Part shown: positions 14,319-22,266 of the stretch, piece after piece
How the letters are laid out: each line of letters opens with the position of its first letter
Numbering within the stretch: position 1 is the first letter of the stretch
Source: a virus
IMG/VR virus record: IMGVR_UViG_3300009032_000012
Coordinates: 1-28,061 of that record
DNA: 28,061 nt
Strand: one strand, 5' to 3'
Translations under genes and position numbers: made by a program
Notes under the pieces: generated by a model
Seen by the model: only the letters and a program-made list of their open reading frames with translations
Database searches by the model: none
What the model was told of the DNA's origin: nothing

Positions 14319-15227
14319 TTATGCGTCGGCACCGGTTGAGCCGTAAATCATCTGCCAAAAACCATAGCCACCAGCGGCTCGGGCTTCAGCACCGAATTTG
14401 AATTTTTTGCGCATGAACACGTCATCGGCTTGTGGATCTGTTTGCTGCACAAATACCGGCTTTTTCCGCTCCTGATAGATAAACGGCTTGACAGGCTTCG
14501 TAGTATCAAGAAGGAACCACGCATCATCGCTCGTTAATCGAGAATCAGTTACCACAGAGATTGTACCCTTGTACGGATTTGCCTTCCCGTCGTCGAGTCT
14601 GTCATTATTTGCAAGGATATTTGCAACATCTTCCAGTGCAGGCGGAACCAGTAGAATATTTGGGGTGATATTCAACGGCCTGCCTCCGTCGTCTTTGAAT
14701 TTTTTCATCGCTGTTCTGCCAACGCCCAGCGACGCAATGGCAGCAGCTTGAGACGCTGCACTGAGTTTTTTTGTACCTAGGTTTGATACAGATACACCAT
14801 TTACTGGGTGATCAGAATCAACCATGAATTGACCATCGAAACAAAGCAAAGTAAAAACTCCGTTTACCAAGTCGGCTACCATCTCGTCAGGCAATTGTTT
14901 TGCTGCAAATCCTGCCATCTGTGCTTGCGGTGCGTATACGCCCAGTTGGTCGTCTTCGATGTCGTTTCTGTCAACCTCTACCGTCGCCTCAAAATCGTTG
15001 TTTACTAAGGTGTAGGTGAATGCAGTAAGTGACTTAACGCTTTTGTCGCCAATCCACTTCTTCATTTGTGGAAAATTTGACAGCCATTTGTAATCATTTT
15101 GGCTAGTACCGGAAGGAATCAACATTGCAACTTTGTCCCAAAAACTCGGGGCAGCTTCGAACGCTTTGTTGAAGGTTGTTTTCAAATTAATGAAAACAGC
15201 AGACAAATTAGAACTGTTAACTATCAT
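14319..15227 (-). CDS. Major capsid protein, Mu gpT-like, 302 aa
   Basis: ATG at 15227 with AAGGAG upstream across an A-rich spacer. Typical gpT features: NLKTTFNKAFEAAPSFWDKV at the start, KWLSNFPQMKKWIGDK (about 47-62), FEATVEVDRNDIEDDQLGVY (about 78-97), the MVDSDHPVNG motif near 135, and ANILANNDRLDDGKANPYKG before the C-terminus. Length is normal for gpT (about 305 aa). It forms the HK97-like icosahedral shell, assembled on the scaffold encoded upstream. It is followed by a hairpin at 14288-14312. Confidence 0.93.
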   Translation of the reverse strand: MIVNSSNLSAVFINLKTTFNKAFEAAPSFWDKVAMLIPSGTSQNDYKWLSNFPQMKKWIGDKSVKSLTAFTYTLVNNDFEATVEVDRNDIEDDQLGVYAPQAQMAGFAAKQLPDEMVADLVNGVFTLLCFDGQFMVDSDHPVNGVSVSNLGTKKLSAASQAAAIASLGVGRTAMKKFKDDGGRPLNITPNILLVPPALEDVANILANNDRLDDGKANPYKGTISVVTDSRLTSDDAWFLLDTTKPVKPFIYQERKKPVFVQQTDPQADDVFMRKKFKFGAEARAAGGYGFWQMIYGSTGADA

Positions 15228-15251
15228 TTTTTTTAATCTCCTTATGGTTTG

Positions 15252-15770
15252 TTATGCTGTGTAAATTAGGCCAGCAGCCCTTAGTTTTGCGTAAAACGCG
15301 TTTACATTTGCTTTCAGTGTTGCCAGATCGTCGCCAACGGCTGAATCTGCATGTGCTGCGCTCTGCGGCATTCCAGCCGGAATTCGCACCCATACCCCGT
15401 CTGTTGCAACTGCTACAACTAGGCCTGCCATGATCCCTTTCGTCCCTGGGACTTTGGCTACAGTTTGTGAGTTCTCAATAAAGCACAATTTTCCAACATC
15501 TGCCACCACTACTGCATTAGTAGCAGAGTTGGTCAGCTTGAACAATTTATTTGAATATACTCTGCATGTTTTATCACCGGCAGATCCAGCGGAGTTATCA
15601 ACCGAGTGATCTGCAACGCCGAACACCCTTATTGCAGCAGCATCAGCAGCAGCGACAATAAAACCTGTAGCATTTACTCCCACCATTTTTCCACCCTCAA
15701 TGGAGGTCGATGCTGCAACCGACATTGCGAGTAAAATACCGTCCTTTCTTTCTGTCATTCTTTCAGCCAT
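15252..15770 (-). CDS. Capsid decoration-like protein, 172 aa
   Basis: ATG at 15770 with CGAGGT upstream. It sits between the protease/scaffold and the capsid genes, where Mu-like siphoviruses often encode a small capsid-associated protein. The core (about 20-130) is rich in Val, Ala and Gly with strands GKMVGVNATGFIVAA, RVFGVADHSVDNSAGSAGDK and GIMAGLVVAVATDGVWVRIP. This resembles small DUF2190-type or head-stabilising proteins. The end is a helix (DDLATLKANVNAFYAKLRAA). Role inferred from position and fold pattern. Confidence 0.65.
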   Translation of the reverse strand: MAERMTERKDGILLAMSVAASTSIEGGKMVGVNATGFIVAAADAAAIRVFGVADHSVDNSAGSAGDKTCRVYSNKLFKLTNSATNAVVVADVGKLCFIENSQTVAKVPGTKGIMAGLVVAVATDGVWVRIPAGMPQSAAHADSAVGDDLATLKANVNAFYAKLRAAGLIYTA

Positions 15771-15792
15771 AATATTACCTCGTTATTTAATT

Positions 15793-16284
15793 TTATTTGC
15801 CGTACTTTTCAAGATCTTCTGCCGAGTTTCCGAACATCTCCGCAATTTGCTTTTGCTCGCTGTTTAGAGACTTTTTATCTCCGTCGATTGATTTGTCGTC
15901 TAGCCCACTATCAGCCCCGATAGTGGGCGCGGATGCACAATAATCAGTAAATCTGTCCAGCCCGCCTTCTTGCATGCACTGCGCTTTGTGGTATTCGGAA
16001 GTTGCAGGTGTAATTTTCCCATCCTTGAGCGCCTGGGAAATTGCAGCATTAACCGCCGTTTCAACCTTCTCCCCTTTCATTGTGATCAGGAGTGATTCGG
16101 CGTTAGTCGCTTTTGCAAGTGCTGCATCAAAATCCGCACGTGGCACAAATTTGTCCAGGCTTGGATTGTCTGCCCTGTTTGTGGCCGATACAAGCTCTGC
16201 TTTAAGCAATCCTGCTTTGATTATTGCTTCAGTCTCGCTTGTGCTCTCAGGCAGCGCCAATGCCGCCAGTAATGCTTTTAACAT
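15793..16284 (-). CDS. Internal in-frame scaffold product (Mu gpZ-like), 163 aa
   Basis: The ATG at 16284 (residue 156 of the protease) is in frame, and GAGGAG (16296-16291) lies six bases before it, a better site than many true starts here. The product would start MLKALLAALALPESTSETEA and hold only the helical C-terminal half. In Mu the scaffold gpZ is made from an internal start in gene I; the same arrangement is inferred here. Confidence 0.65.
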   Translation of the reverse strand: MLKALLAALALPESTSETEAIIKAGLLKAELVSATNRADNPSLDKFVPRADFDAALAKATNAESLLITMKGEKVETAVNAAISQALKDGKITPATSEYHKAQCMQEGGLDRFTDYCASAPTIGADSGLDDKSIDGDKKSLNSEQKQIAEMFGNSAEDLEKYGK

Positions 16285-16749
16285 ATCATGCTCCTCTGGG
16301 GTATTGGTCCCCTGCTGTTGATTGAGTGCCGGAAGTTTCAGGTTTGGTTGATTTGTAGCGCCCACTGAAGTTATCCCGACGATTGTACCGCTCCGTTGCT
16401 CGTAAATAATCACCGGGCTAAGATAACGGTAAGATTTTTCCTCCACTATTTGCCGACCGGATGCATTCCACTCCACATTGCCCCATATTTCGCCATTTCT
16501 CGCTTCAAGCTTTTTAACCCAGCCTATGGCCGGTGCAGGATCTCCGTTTGGAGCTTTGTGCTCCGTACTATGCTCAATGTCTATGGGAATATCCCTAGCC
16601 AATGTGTTAAACGCTTCAAGGATTTTGCCCGGATTATCGTTTAGAAAAGTTCTTCCGTCTCTGCCGACAATCCTACCCCCTGGGATAAGCGCCACCCAAT
16701 CGGGAAGATCACCCGGCAATATTGCAACTGCGTTGATAGCCGTTTTCAT
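15793..16749 (-). CDS. Prohead protease / scaffold, Mu gpI-like, 318 aa
   Basis: ATG at 16749 overlaps the morphogenesis gene stop (ATGA), AGAGGT upstream. The N-terminal half (about 1-145) is the Mu gpI-type protease region: DWVALIPGGRIVGRDGRTFL, then PIDIEHSTEHKAPNGDPAPA with candidate active-site acids and His (about residues 55-65), then EKSYRYLSPVI and GITSVGATNQPNLKLPAL. The C-terminal half (156-318) is helical and charged, as expected of a scaffold. Mature phage heads lose the scaffold after proteolysis. A strong internal start (16284) suggests that a separate scaffold is also made, as for Mu gpZ. Confidence 0.9.
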   Translation of the reverse strand: MKTAINAVAILPGDLPDWVALIPGGRIVGRDGRTFLNDNPGKILEAFNTLARDIPIDIEHSTEHKAPNGDPAPAIGWVKKLEARNGEIWGNVEWNASGRQIVEEKSYRYLSPVIIYEQRSGTIVGITSVGATNQPNLKLPALNQQQGTNTPEEHDMLKALLAALALPESTSETEAIIKAGLLKAELVSATNRADNPSLDKFVPRADFDAALAKATNAESLLITMKGEKVETAVNAAISQALKDGKITPATSEYHKAQCMQEGGLDRFTDYCASAPTIGADSGLDDKSIDGDKKSLNSEQKQIAEMFGNSAEDLEKYGK

Positions 16750-17273
16750 TTTTTAACCTCTGTTTGAATAAGATCCAATATCCACAACCTGTCTTTCTCG
16801 GCAAGATCCATTTTACCGCCATCGTTAATAGCCAAATATGGCCTGGCCGGGATGGTCACCTTGCGGCCCCGCCCGGCCTTTCCGCCAAATTGATGCACTT
16901 CGGCGTAAGGGATTGATCCTGACGTCCCTATTTTTACACTACTCGGTCCAGCCTGAAAATGTATTGAGCCTGACAGGTCGCCAGTTTCGAAAAGTATTTT
17001 TTTCCCCGTTATGTATCTCTTCCCTTTGGCAGATAATCCGCCTTTTTTCTTAAAACCTTTGTTCTTTTTGAGCCCAATCAATAACGTAGGCTGAGATAAT
17101 CTCTGCCACTTAGTACCGTCCGGGGAACTCTCATTTTGAAAATTCTCCATTACTCGCCGTTCGTAGAGTGCTCCGATTTTAGTCATCAGCGGAGATAAAT
17201 TCGAAACTTTTGTCAGCAACTTATCTATATTGCCAGCAACTTGTTTGTCGTCTATTTTTACTGAGATGTTCAT
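16746..17273 (-). CDS. Phage virion morphogenesis protein, Mu gpG/gp31-like, 175 aa
   Basis: The chosen start is the ATG at 17273 in an ATGA overlap with the MuF gene; a GTG at 17300 would extend it by nine residues into that gene. Family features: MNISVKIDDKQVAGNIDKLL at the start, LMTKIGALYERRVMENFQNE (about 30-50), SPDGTKWQRLSQPTL, LFETGDLSGSIHFQ, IGTSGSIPYAEVHQFGG and VTIPARPYLAIND. These match the phage virion morphogenesis family, linked in Mu to tail or head-completion steps. Length is normal. A Lys-rich loop (LKKNKGFKKKGGLSAKGKR) is characteristic. Confidence 0.88.
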   Translation of the reverse strand: MNISVKIDDKQVAGNIDKLLTKVSNLSPLMTKIGALYERRVMENFQNESSPDGTKWQRLSQPTLLIGLKKNKGFKKKGGLSAKGKRYITGKKILFETGDLSGSIHFQAGPSSVKIGTSGSIPYAEVHQFGGKAGRGRKVTIPARPYLAINDGGKMDLAEKDRLWILDLIQTEVKK

Positions 17274-17965
17274 ATATTGTCGTCCAGTTTTTTCTGCCAC
17301 GCCTCGGCAATGTCGGCTGGCATAGAATCTTTTTTTTCTTTGATGCTGGCAAAAAGCTGATCTTTGCCGGCTGTACCAACATTATAATCCCATCCTGGAT
17401 CTGCCAGGTTTTCCCACCCTTCAGGTCTTTTTTTCGGTACCTCTGAGTCAAGTGCTATTACCGCTTTGCATTTACATCCCCAGCCATTGGGTGGGTAATT
17501 TTTCGCCCAGAATCGATCTGTCCTCGGCAGAACTGTTCCGTTCATCGCAACATGGTTCGGCCTGGGGTTTCGCACACTGTCGTTATGAACATATTTTAGG
17601 TTTTCAATGCCCCCTGCTTCAAACTGCTGCCATCGCCCTGCCTGGTAAGCGCTGTTTATATTTGTTCGCCAAATCAGGTCGCTCCGCCATGATGGCCCGC
17701 CACCTTTTAACTGCCACCCATACCGCTCAAGCAATGGTCGGAATTGAGTCCTAAACTCGCGAATATTCATATCACCTGCGATTGCTTTGTCTGTCATCGA
17801 TCTTAGCTCAATCAATAAATCAGCTTGATATGCCCCGGCTGAAACAAAAGCCTTCGCTTGCGCTGCGCCTACAAGATCGTCGTACGCAAGAGTAGGAATA
17901 TTTATTTTATCTCTGAACCACGCTTCGGCCTCTACAAAAGGCAGTTTAAATATATCGTCGTTCAT
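17270..17965 (-). CDS. MuF-type minor head protein, Mu gp30-like, 231 aa
   Basis: ATG at 17965 overlaps the portal stop (ATGA); there is no clear ribosome site, so coupling to the portal is likely. The MuF signature is clear: RSDLIWRTNINSAYQAGRWQ (about 94-113), VRNPRPNHVAMNGTVLP (about 131-147) and YPPNGWGCKCKAVI (about 157-170). The family (SPP1 gp7-like) has a few copies inside the head and may take part in head morphogenesis or be injected. It is shorter than Mu gpF (over 400 aa) and has no fused C-terminal toxin domain. Confidence 0.92.
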   Translation of the reverse strand: MNDDIFKLPFVEAEAWFRDKINIPTLAYDDLVGAAQAKAFVSAGAYQADLLIELRSMTDKAIAGDMNIREFRTQFRPLLERYGWQLKGGGPSWRSDLIWRTNINSAYQAGRWQQFEAGGIENLKYVHNDSVRNPRPNHVAMNGTVLPRTDRFWAKNYPPNGWGCKCKAVIALDSEVPKKRPEGWENLADPGWDYNVGTAGKDQLFASIKEKKDSMPADIAEAWQKKLDDNI

Positions 17966-19476
17966 GCGACTGAAAGACGACCGGCGAGGTTTGATAATAT
18001 TTCAATCCTTGCCAATGTAACCGCCAGTTTATCCGGATTTGTTGCTGCATACAAATCAATCAATCTCTCTCGGAATTGAGCCAGGCTTTCAACATTTCCC
18101 AATAGCGCTTCAGCAGCTATTATCAACTCGTCTGCATGATCTTCAGTCATTTTTTTCGTCAATGAAAATAAAGAGGACTCATCGCTCTGCAATTCAACGC
18201 TATTTTTTGCCGTAACAACAGGAGTTTTGGCAGGTGCCAATAATTCGGCATCATTCGCCGGTTCGGGAAAACCAAATTTGTCTCGAATGACAGATTGCTC
18301 AACTTTGAGCCCGAGCGGGATTAACTCCTTGAGCGCTTGGGTAACAATTGTCAAATTTTCATTCTCTATCGCTCTAAGAATTAACTCAGGATAGTTTTCC
18401 TGCGGCCCAAAGTTCAGGTCTATAAATGGCCTTACTAGATCTCTGTTGAGTGTTTCGGCTAATTGTGTTGCATCGTCGTCTCTTATGTCGGCCCTGACTT
18501 CTGCCTGTGCTTCGTCACTGCCTAGTTTGCCGGGAGTGCCGGAGGTTGTGGCCGACTGCCCAAGTATTCCCCTGCTCACTTGTGTATCAAGCCAGTCAGC
18601 AAGGCTCAAAAAAAGCGAAGATCCTCCAGAGCCTGCTGATTTCCCTGCCTCTATAAATTCAATCTGCATCGATTCAGGTATTACCGCAGCAGCGTCGATC
18701 CCAAGGTTAGCAACAGCCATTTTCAAAATATCTACATCCGCTGGTAAAGATCCGGTCTGATATTTACCCAGTCGTAAAGGCATCCCAAAGACCTCAGCGA
18801 ATGCCATCCAGTCTTTTACTGCATAATTTTTGAGCAGGAACGACAACGCCGCCACCCTGGCAAGGCCACCTCGAATAGGTATGCCTGTTTTTAGGTGCGG
18901 CAGGTGTACGATAAATTTGTATGGTGCAAGCTCAATCCCCTCTGCCATGTTCTCCGAATCAATGAGCCTGAGTTGTTTTCGTGATTCTCTATCGAATATG
19001 AAGAATCTCGGATCACGCCATTCATACCGTTCAGGAGTCCATGAAGTCCCACGATTCCAGATTATCTCAGCAACAGAATATCCTTTTCCAAGAGCATCAA
19101 GAAGATCCTTCAGCAGTCCTCGGAATCCTGATTTTTTGGTTAAAAGCATCACCTCGTCTGCGAGTGAAACGTCTTTAGCTTCATCACTCACAGCCTCGAC
19201 GGTAACAGGGAGCGACGATACAGCCAGCCTTCTCTTGCCAATCTCGCACCTATAATGCAAGTCTCGTTCTTCCATCTCTTCTGCGAGAGTTAAGAAGTCA
19301 TTTGCATCACCAGCGGCGGCCCCTTGCAGCAGTGCGGCCAATCTGTATGGGGTTAAACCGTTTGCAGTTGAGTTGTCCCAGACAGTTCGGACACCTGCAA
19401 GTGAGGTTGAGGCTAATTCTTTGCTTAAAAACTTACTCTGTACAGGGTTACCCCGATAGTCTAGAATTTGTGACAT
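17962..19476 (-). CDS. Portal protein, DUF935 / Mu gp29-like, 504 aa
   Basis: ATG at 19476 in a TAATG overlap with the terminase gene. DUF935 features: LTPYRLAALLQGAAAGDAND near residue 40, LAEEMEERDLHYRCEIGKRR (about 62-81), LGKGYSVAEIIWNRGTSWTP (about 128-147), KFIVHLPHLKTGIPIRGGLA, NYAVKDWMAFAEVFGMPLRL and the Glu/Asp-rich RADIRDDDATQLAETLNRDL. It forms the dodecameric portal ring at one head vertex for DNA packaging and tail joining. Length is normal for the family (about 510 aa). Confidence 0.93.
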   Translation of the reverse strand: MSQILDYRGNPVQSKFLSKELASTSLAGVRTVWDNSTANGLTPYRLAALLQGAAAGDANDFLTLAEEMEERDLHYRCEIGKRRLAVSSLPVTVEAVSDEAKDVSLADEVMLLTKKSGFRGLLKDLLDALGKGYSVAEIIWNRGTSWTPERYEWRDPRFFIFDRESRKQLRLIDSENMAEGIELAPYKFIVHLPHLKTGIPIRGGLARVAALSFLLKNYAVKDWMAFAEVFGMPLRLGKYQTGSLPADVDILKMAVANLGIDAAAVIPESMQIEFIEAGKSAGSGGSSLFLSLADWLDTQVSRGILGQSATTSGTPGKLGSDEAQAEVRADIRDDDATQLAETLNRDLVRPFIDLNFGPQENYPELILRAIENENLTIVTQALKELIPLGLKVEQSVIRDKFGFPEPANDAELLAPAKTPVVTAKNSVELQSDESSLFSLTKKMTEDHADELIIAAEALLGNVESLAQFRERLIDLYAATNPDKLAVTLARIEILSNLAGRLSVA

Positions 19477-20834
19477 TACAAGCGTCCCCGTATTCTTTGT
19501 ATTTCACGTTTGTTTCCAACGGTTGAATAGTTGTATTCAGCTGTCGGTATTGGGCACTCATGATCGATCATGTACCCAATCGCGGTTGTTATGTGCTGAT
19601 ATTCGGAGTCTTCTTCAAGAAAGGAAGAATTTTTTTTAAGTTGAACTGTCGCCAGTCCCTTGTGCGTGTATGGTGCGGCCACAACGTTTACATATAGTGA
19701 TACGTGGCCGGCTGCGTTCTGGATCTTTGCCCTTACAGCGTTCTGCCGATCTTTTATTGATGGTGCTGCCGGTTTAACCCTGCGAGCGTAAATCCAACCT
19801 GCATCACGCAAAACTTTTTCAATTTCGGTGAAGTCGGACGCATGACCGTGTTTCTCGCCAGCGCGTCCGGCAGGATCTCCGTAAATTATAACGTTTTTGT
19901 TTTCGTGGTTTTTATATCGCTCAACAAACTCCATAGCGGATTGCCTTGCAACGGCTGATGTTAAAATTATTTCATCCAGGAGATAGAAATCATCTCCACG
20001 TTGAACGCCTATACCACTACTCATAGGGGTATAATTAAAATCATGATACCACAATAAGCGCTCATGCGGTAATATTTTCTCATTTGTATAATTTTTTGTA
20101 CTATAATCTTCGTAAATTCTCCCTGCGGCTGTTGAAAATTCAGCCTCATACTCCTGCCTAAATTGTCTGGGAGACATTTGCCGCTTTGCTGCATCAATAA
20201 CGTCTTTTGGTAATATATCGGCACTTTTCCAATGGAATAGTTCCCAGTCTGGATCTCCGGCGGATTCCGCGTATTGCGCCATGTCGTAAAAATGGTTTAA
20301 TCCTTCCGGGACACCGAACAACCAACACCATGCGCGGTAGTTTGGTTTTAACGGATTTACTGTATTGAGTGCCGGGAGCACATTGTATGCCCATGCATCA
20401 CTTTTAATATTTGCAATTTCGTCGATGCCTCCACCAGTCCACGGAACACCTTCGAACCGTTCCGGCTTGTCGAGGCCGATGACGTGTATCTCTGCGCCAT
20501 TTCTGGGGTATATGATTAACCCTGATTCAGATGGCTGCCTGGCATGAAGCGCGGACAAGGTAAGTTTTTTTAAATCCTCCCAGAAAATAAGTTTCGCCTG
20601 TCCATAAGTTGGAGCACAGGCAAAATATAAGTTGCCAGCGTTTTCCGGCTTCGATGCTTCTTGCGCTAAAAACCTTTTGAACCGTTCTGTTTTGCCGCTC
20701 CTCCTGCCAGCTGGCACCACAGGGAATCTGACACCCCGATCAACGGAACCCATAAGCGAAATTTGAACAGGGTGCGCCTTGAGCGGATACCACCTGGCAG
20801 ATTGTCGGATAAGCGCAGGGGTAAGTGCAGTCAA
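19476..20834 (-). CDS. Terminase large subunit, Mu gp28-like, 452 aa
   Basis: TTG start at 20834 (TTGA overlap with the small subunit) with GAGG four bases upstream; no nearer ATG fits. The ATPase has Walker A PAGRRSGKTE (41-50) and Walker B WTGGGIDEIA (132-141). The RNase H-like nuclease half has its first acid in YHDFN (Asp265), a second in IIYGDPAGR (Asp320) and further acids near Asp334. It packages DNA into the prohead through the portal. Somewhat shorter than the Mu gp28 protein, with all main motifs present. Confidence 0.93.
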   Translation of the reverse strand: MTALTPALIRQSARWYPLKAHPVQISLMGSVDRGVRFPVVPAGRRSGKTERFKRFLAQEASKPENAGNLYFACAPTYGQAKLIFWEDLKKLTLSALHARQPSESGLIIYPRNGAEIHVIGLDKPERFEGVPWTGGGIDEIANIKSDAWAYNVLPALNTVNPLKPNYRAWCWLFGVPEGLNHFYDMAQYAESAGDPDWELFHWKSADILPKDVIDAAKRQMSPRQFRQEYEAEFSTAAGRIYEDYSTKNYTNEKILPHERLLWYHDFNYTPMSSGIGVQRGDDFYLLDEIILTSAVARQSAMEFVERYKNHENKNVIIYGDPAGRAGEKHGHASDFTEIEKVLRDAGWIYARRVKPAAPSIKDRQNAVRAKIQNAAGHVSLYVNVVAAPYTHKGLATVQLKKNSSFLEEDSEYQHITTAIGYMIDHECPIPTAEYNYSTVGNKREIQRIRGRL

Positions 20835-21361
20835 CTTAACCTCGCAATCAAATCTGATATAGCCTGTGCAGCACTATCGTTGTTATTTTCCGGGACATCT
20901 TTATTTGCTCTGAGCAATGTTATACCAATTTCGCTCGCCGTATTTGCCACTCGGGATAGTGCGCTCACCATCTGTAGAGGCTCTGGGTTGATAGACATTA
21001 CAGAGTTCCCATTTTCATCAACCTCAACACCCTCAACCATCTCCGACTGACGGTAAGCCAATTCAAACAGCTTTTTTGCCACTCTAGTACCGTTGTGAGC
21101 TGCGCTACCAAGATTCAAAGAAATTGCCAAAAGTTGCGCAGCAAGGTCTTGAGCAACCACTTGAGCAACTCTCGGAAGCTCTTTTAAATTTTTTTCAGCT
21201 GCAACTAATTGTAAAGCCGCTTGTTTTATCTGCTTATGTTGAGCAGTTCTGTAACGAATTGTAGACTCTGGGACACCGAACTCCGCCGATAAGCTCCTGG
21301 AGCTCTCGCCGCCAGAGAACCGGAGTTCTATCTCTTCCCATTGCCTTTTTTTGAGCTTCAT
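20831..21361 (-). CDS. Terminase small subunit-like protein, 176 aa
   Basis: ATG at 21361 overlaps the stop of a 43-aa gene (TAATG); its end overlaps the large-subunit start (TTGA). The N-terminus holds a helix-turn-helix (about residues 8-35: WEEIELRFSGGESSRSLSAE, then FGVPESTIRYRT) like those of small terminase subunits and transposase-type regulators. The middle (about 45-110) is helical, suited to oligomerisation. Position directly before the large subunit supports DNA recognition in packaging. It is not close to Mu gp27 as far as I can judge by eye. Confidence 0.8.
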   Translation of the reverse strand: MKLKKRQWEEIELRFSGGESSRSLSAEFGVPESTIRYRTAQHKQIKQAALQLVAAEKNLKELPRVAQVVAQDLAAQLLAISLNLGSAAHNGTRVAKKLFELAYRQSEMVEGVEVDENGNSVMSINPEPLQMVSALSRVANTASEIGITLLRANKDVPENNNDSAAQAISDLIARLS

Positions 21362-21492
21362 TAAAATTGATCTTTAAAGGGTATTTTCTTTGTACTTTTC
21401 TTTCTGTCTTTTACTCGCTTAAGCGCTTTTGATCCTCCGGCAGCTTTTACGTCGGCGTTGTGTTTCCCCCATATGTTAGAACCGCTTGACAT
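21361..21492 (-). CDS. Small basic protein, 43 aa
   Basis: ATG at 21492 with a full AAGGAGG six bases upstream, one of the best ribosome sites in the window. The gene overlaps the PLD-like gene end by 17 nt and ends in TAATG with the terminase small subunit start. The product starts MSSGSNIWGKHNADVKAAGG and has a Lys/Arg-rich second half (KALKRVKDRKKSTKK). It is predicted to bind nucleic acid or to be a small packaging accessory. No family recognised. Without it there would be a 114-nt gap before the terminase gene. Confidence 0.75.
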   Translation of the reverse strand: MSSGSNIWGKHNADVKAAGGSKALKRVKDRKKSTKKIPFKDQF

Positions 21493-22177
21493 TTGCAACC
21501 TCCTTTGTGTTTTTCAACAGGATTGTTTGCCACAACTCAGTGCGCCTGAGTGATTTATTTATTGTGGCGTACCTTTTTATGATAGCCTGATGTACGTCGT
21601 GGTTAAAATCAAACAGGCTATCGTTATTTTCGATCATGATTTGTTCGATATTCGAAGAAGTTCTTAAATTTGCTGAGCCATGTATTACAATTTTATTTCC
21701 TCCTGTTGTTTGAATGAGACAGATCTTTGTGTGCACGCTTGCGACTGCGAGTTGAAATTTATTATCAATATCAAGTTTCTCGTAGATATACTTTACCAGA
21801 TTTCTTCTTTCATGTGAATAGAAAAAATCCGACACTATAAGGTTCAGTTTTTCGACGTTTCCTGTTTCGAGCAGGCCGGCCAGACTATCCACGTTATCCT
21901 GCGACATTGACAGTGTTGAGATTGTCATCTCATCGACATGCCAGCCGTTTTCATATATGAGCGCTTCGATAAAATCACCGAAGATAAAGTTTCCGCTCAG
22001 GAGTACAAAATATCGGGAGTCTTTGGGCGGATGACCGATAGCCAAGGCGAGTTTTTTTGCATTATCGTATTTCAGGTAAAATTCCGATATTTCTTCCTCG
22101 AATTTTGGTTCCATGTACCGGGATTTATTTATCCCCGCAACAACGTTTACAGCACCCAGTGAAAATATATTAGCCAT
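21476..22177 (-). CDS. Phospholipase D-like (HKD-type) protein, 233 aa
   Basis: The chosen start is the ATG at 22177, a TAATG overlap with a 29-aa gene and GGAGAA upstream; a TTG 63 nt earlier has no support. Near the middle of the C-terminal half is a single PLD-like motif, VHTKICLIQTTGG then KIVIHGSANLRTSSN: His, Lys and the GSAN segment are present, but the Asp usual in HxKxxxxD is not in place. Single-motif PLD proteins can act as dimeric nucleases. The N-terminal part (about 25-100) looks like an alpha/beta region. Next to terminase, a DNA-end or packaging-related nuclease role is plausible; activity is uncertain. Confidence 0.75.
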   Translation of the reverse strand: MANIFSLGAVNVVAGINKSRYMEPKFEEEISEFYLKYDNAKKLALAIGHPPKDSRYFVLLSGNFIFGDFIEALIYENGWHVDEMTISTLSMSQDNVDSLAGLLETGNVEKLNLIVSDFFYSHERRNLVKYIYEKLDIDNKFQLAVASVHTKICLIQTTGGNKIVIHGSANLRTSSNIEQIMIENNDSLFDFNHDVHQAIIKRYATINKSLRRTELWQTILLKNTKEVANVKRF

Positions 22178-22266
22178 TATTTGACTTCTCCCGTTCCGAT
22201 AAAATTTTTTTCTAATTGCTTGATCATTAAATCCGTGCAAAGATTGTGTACCTCAGCCGATGCCAT
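22177..22266 (-). CDS. Very small protein, 29 aa, linked by TAATG overlaps
   Basis: ATG at 22266 overlaps the upstream stop (TAATG); its own stop overlaps the PLD-like gene start (TAATG). The sequence MASAEVHNLCTDLMIKQLEK plus nine more residues shares AxVHNLCxD with the C-terminal part of the preceding 76-aa protein (ATATAKVHNLCPD), as does its DNA. So it may be a duplicated remnant kept to couple translation. No function can be assigned. Confidence 0.5.
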   Translation of the reverse strand: MASAEVHNLCTDLMIKQLEKNFIGTGEVK

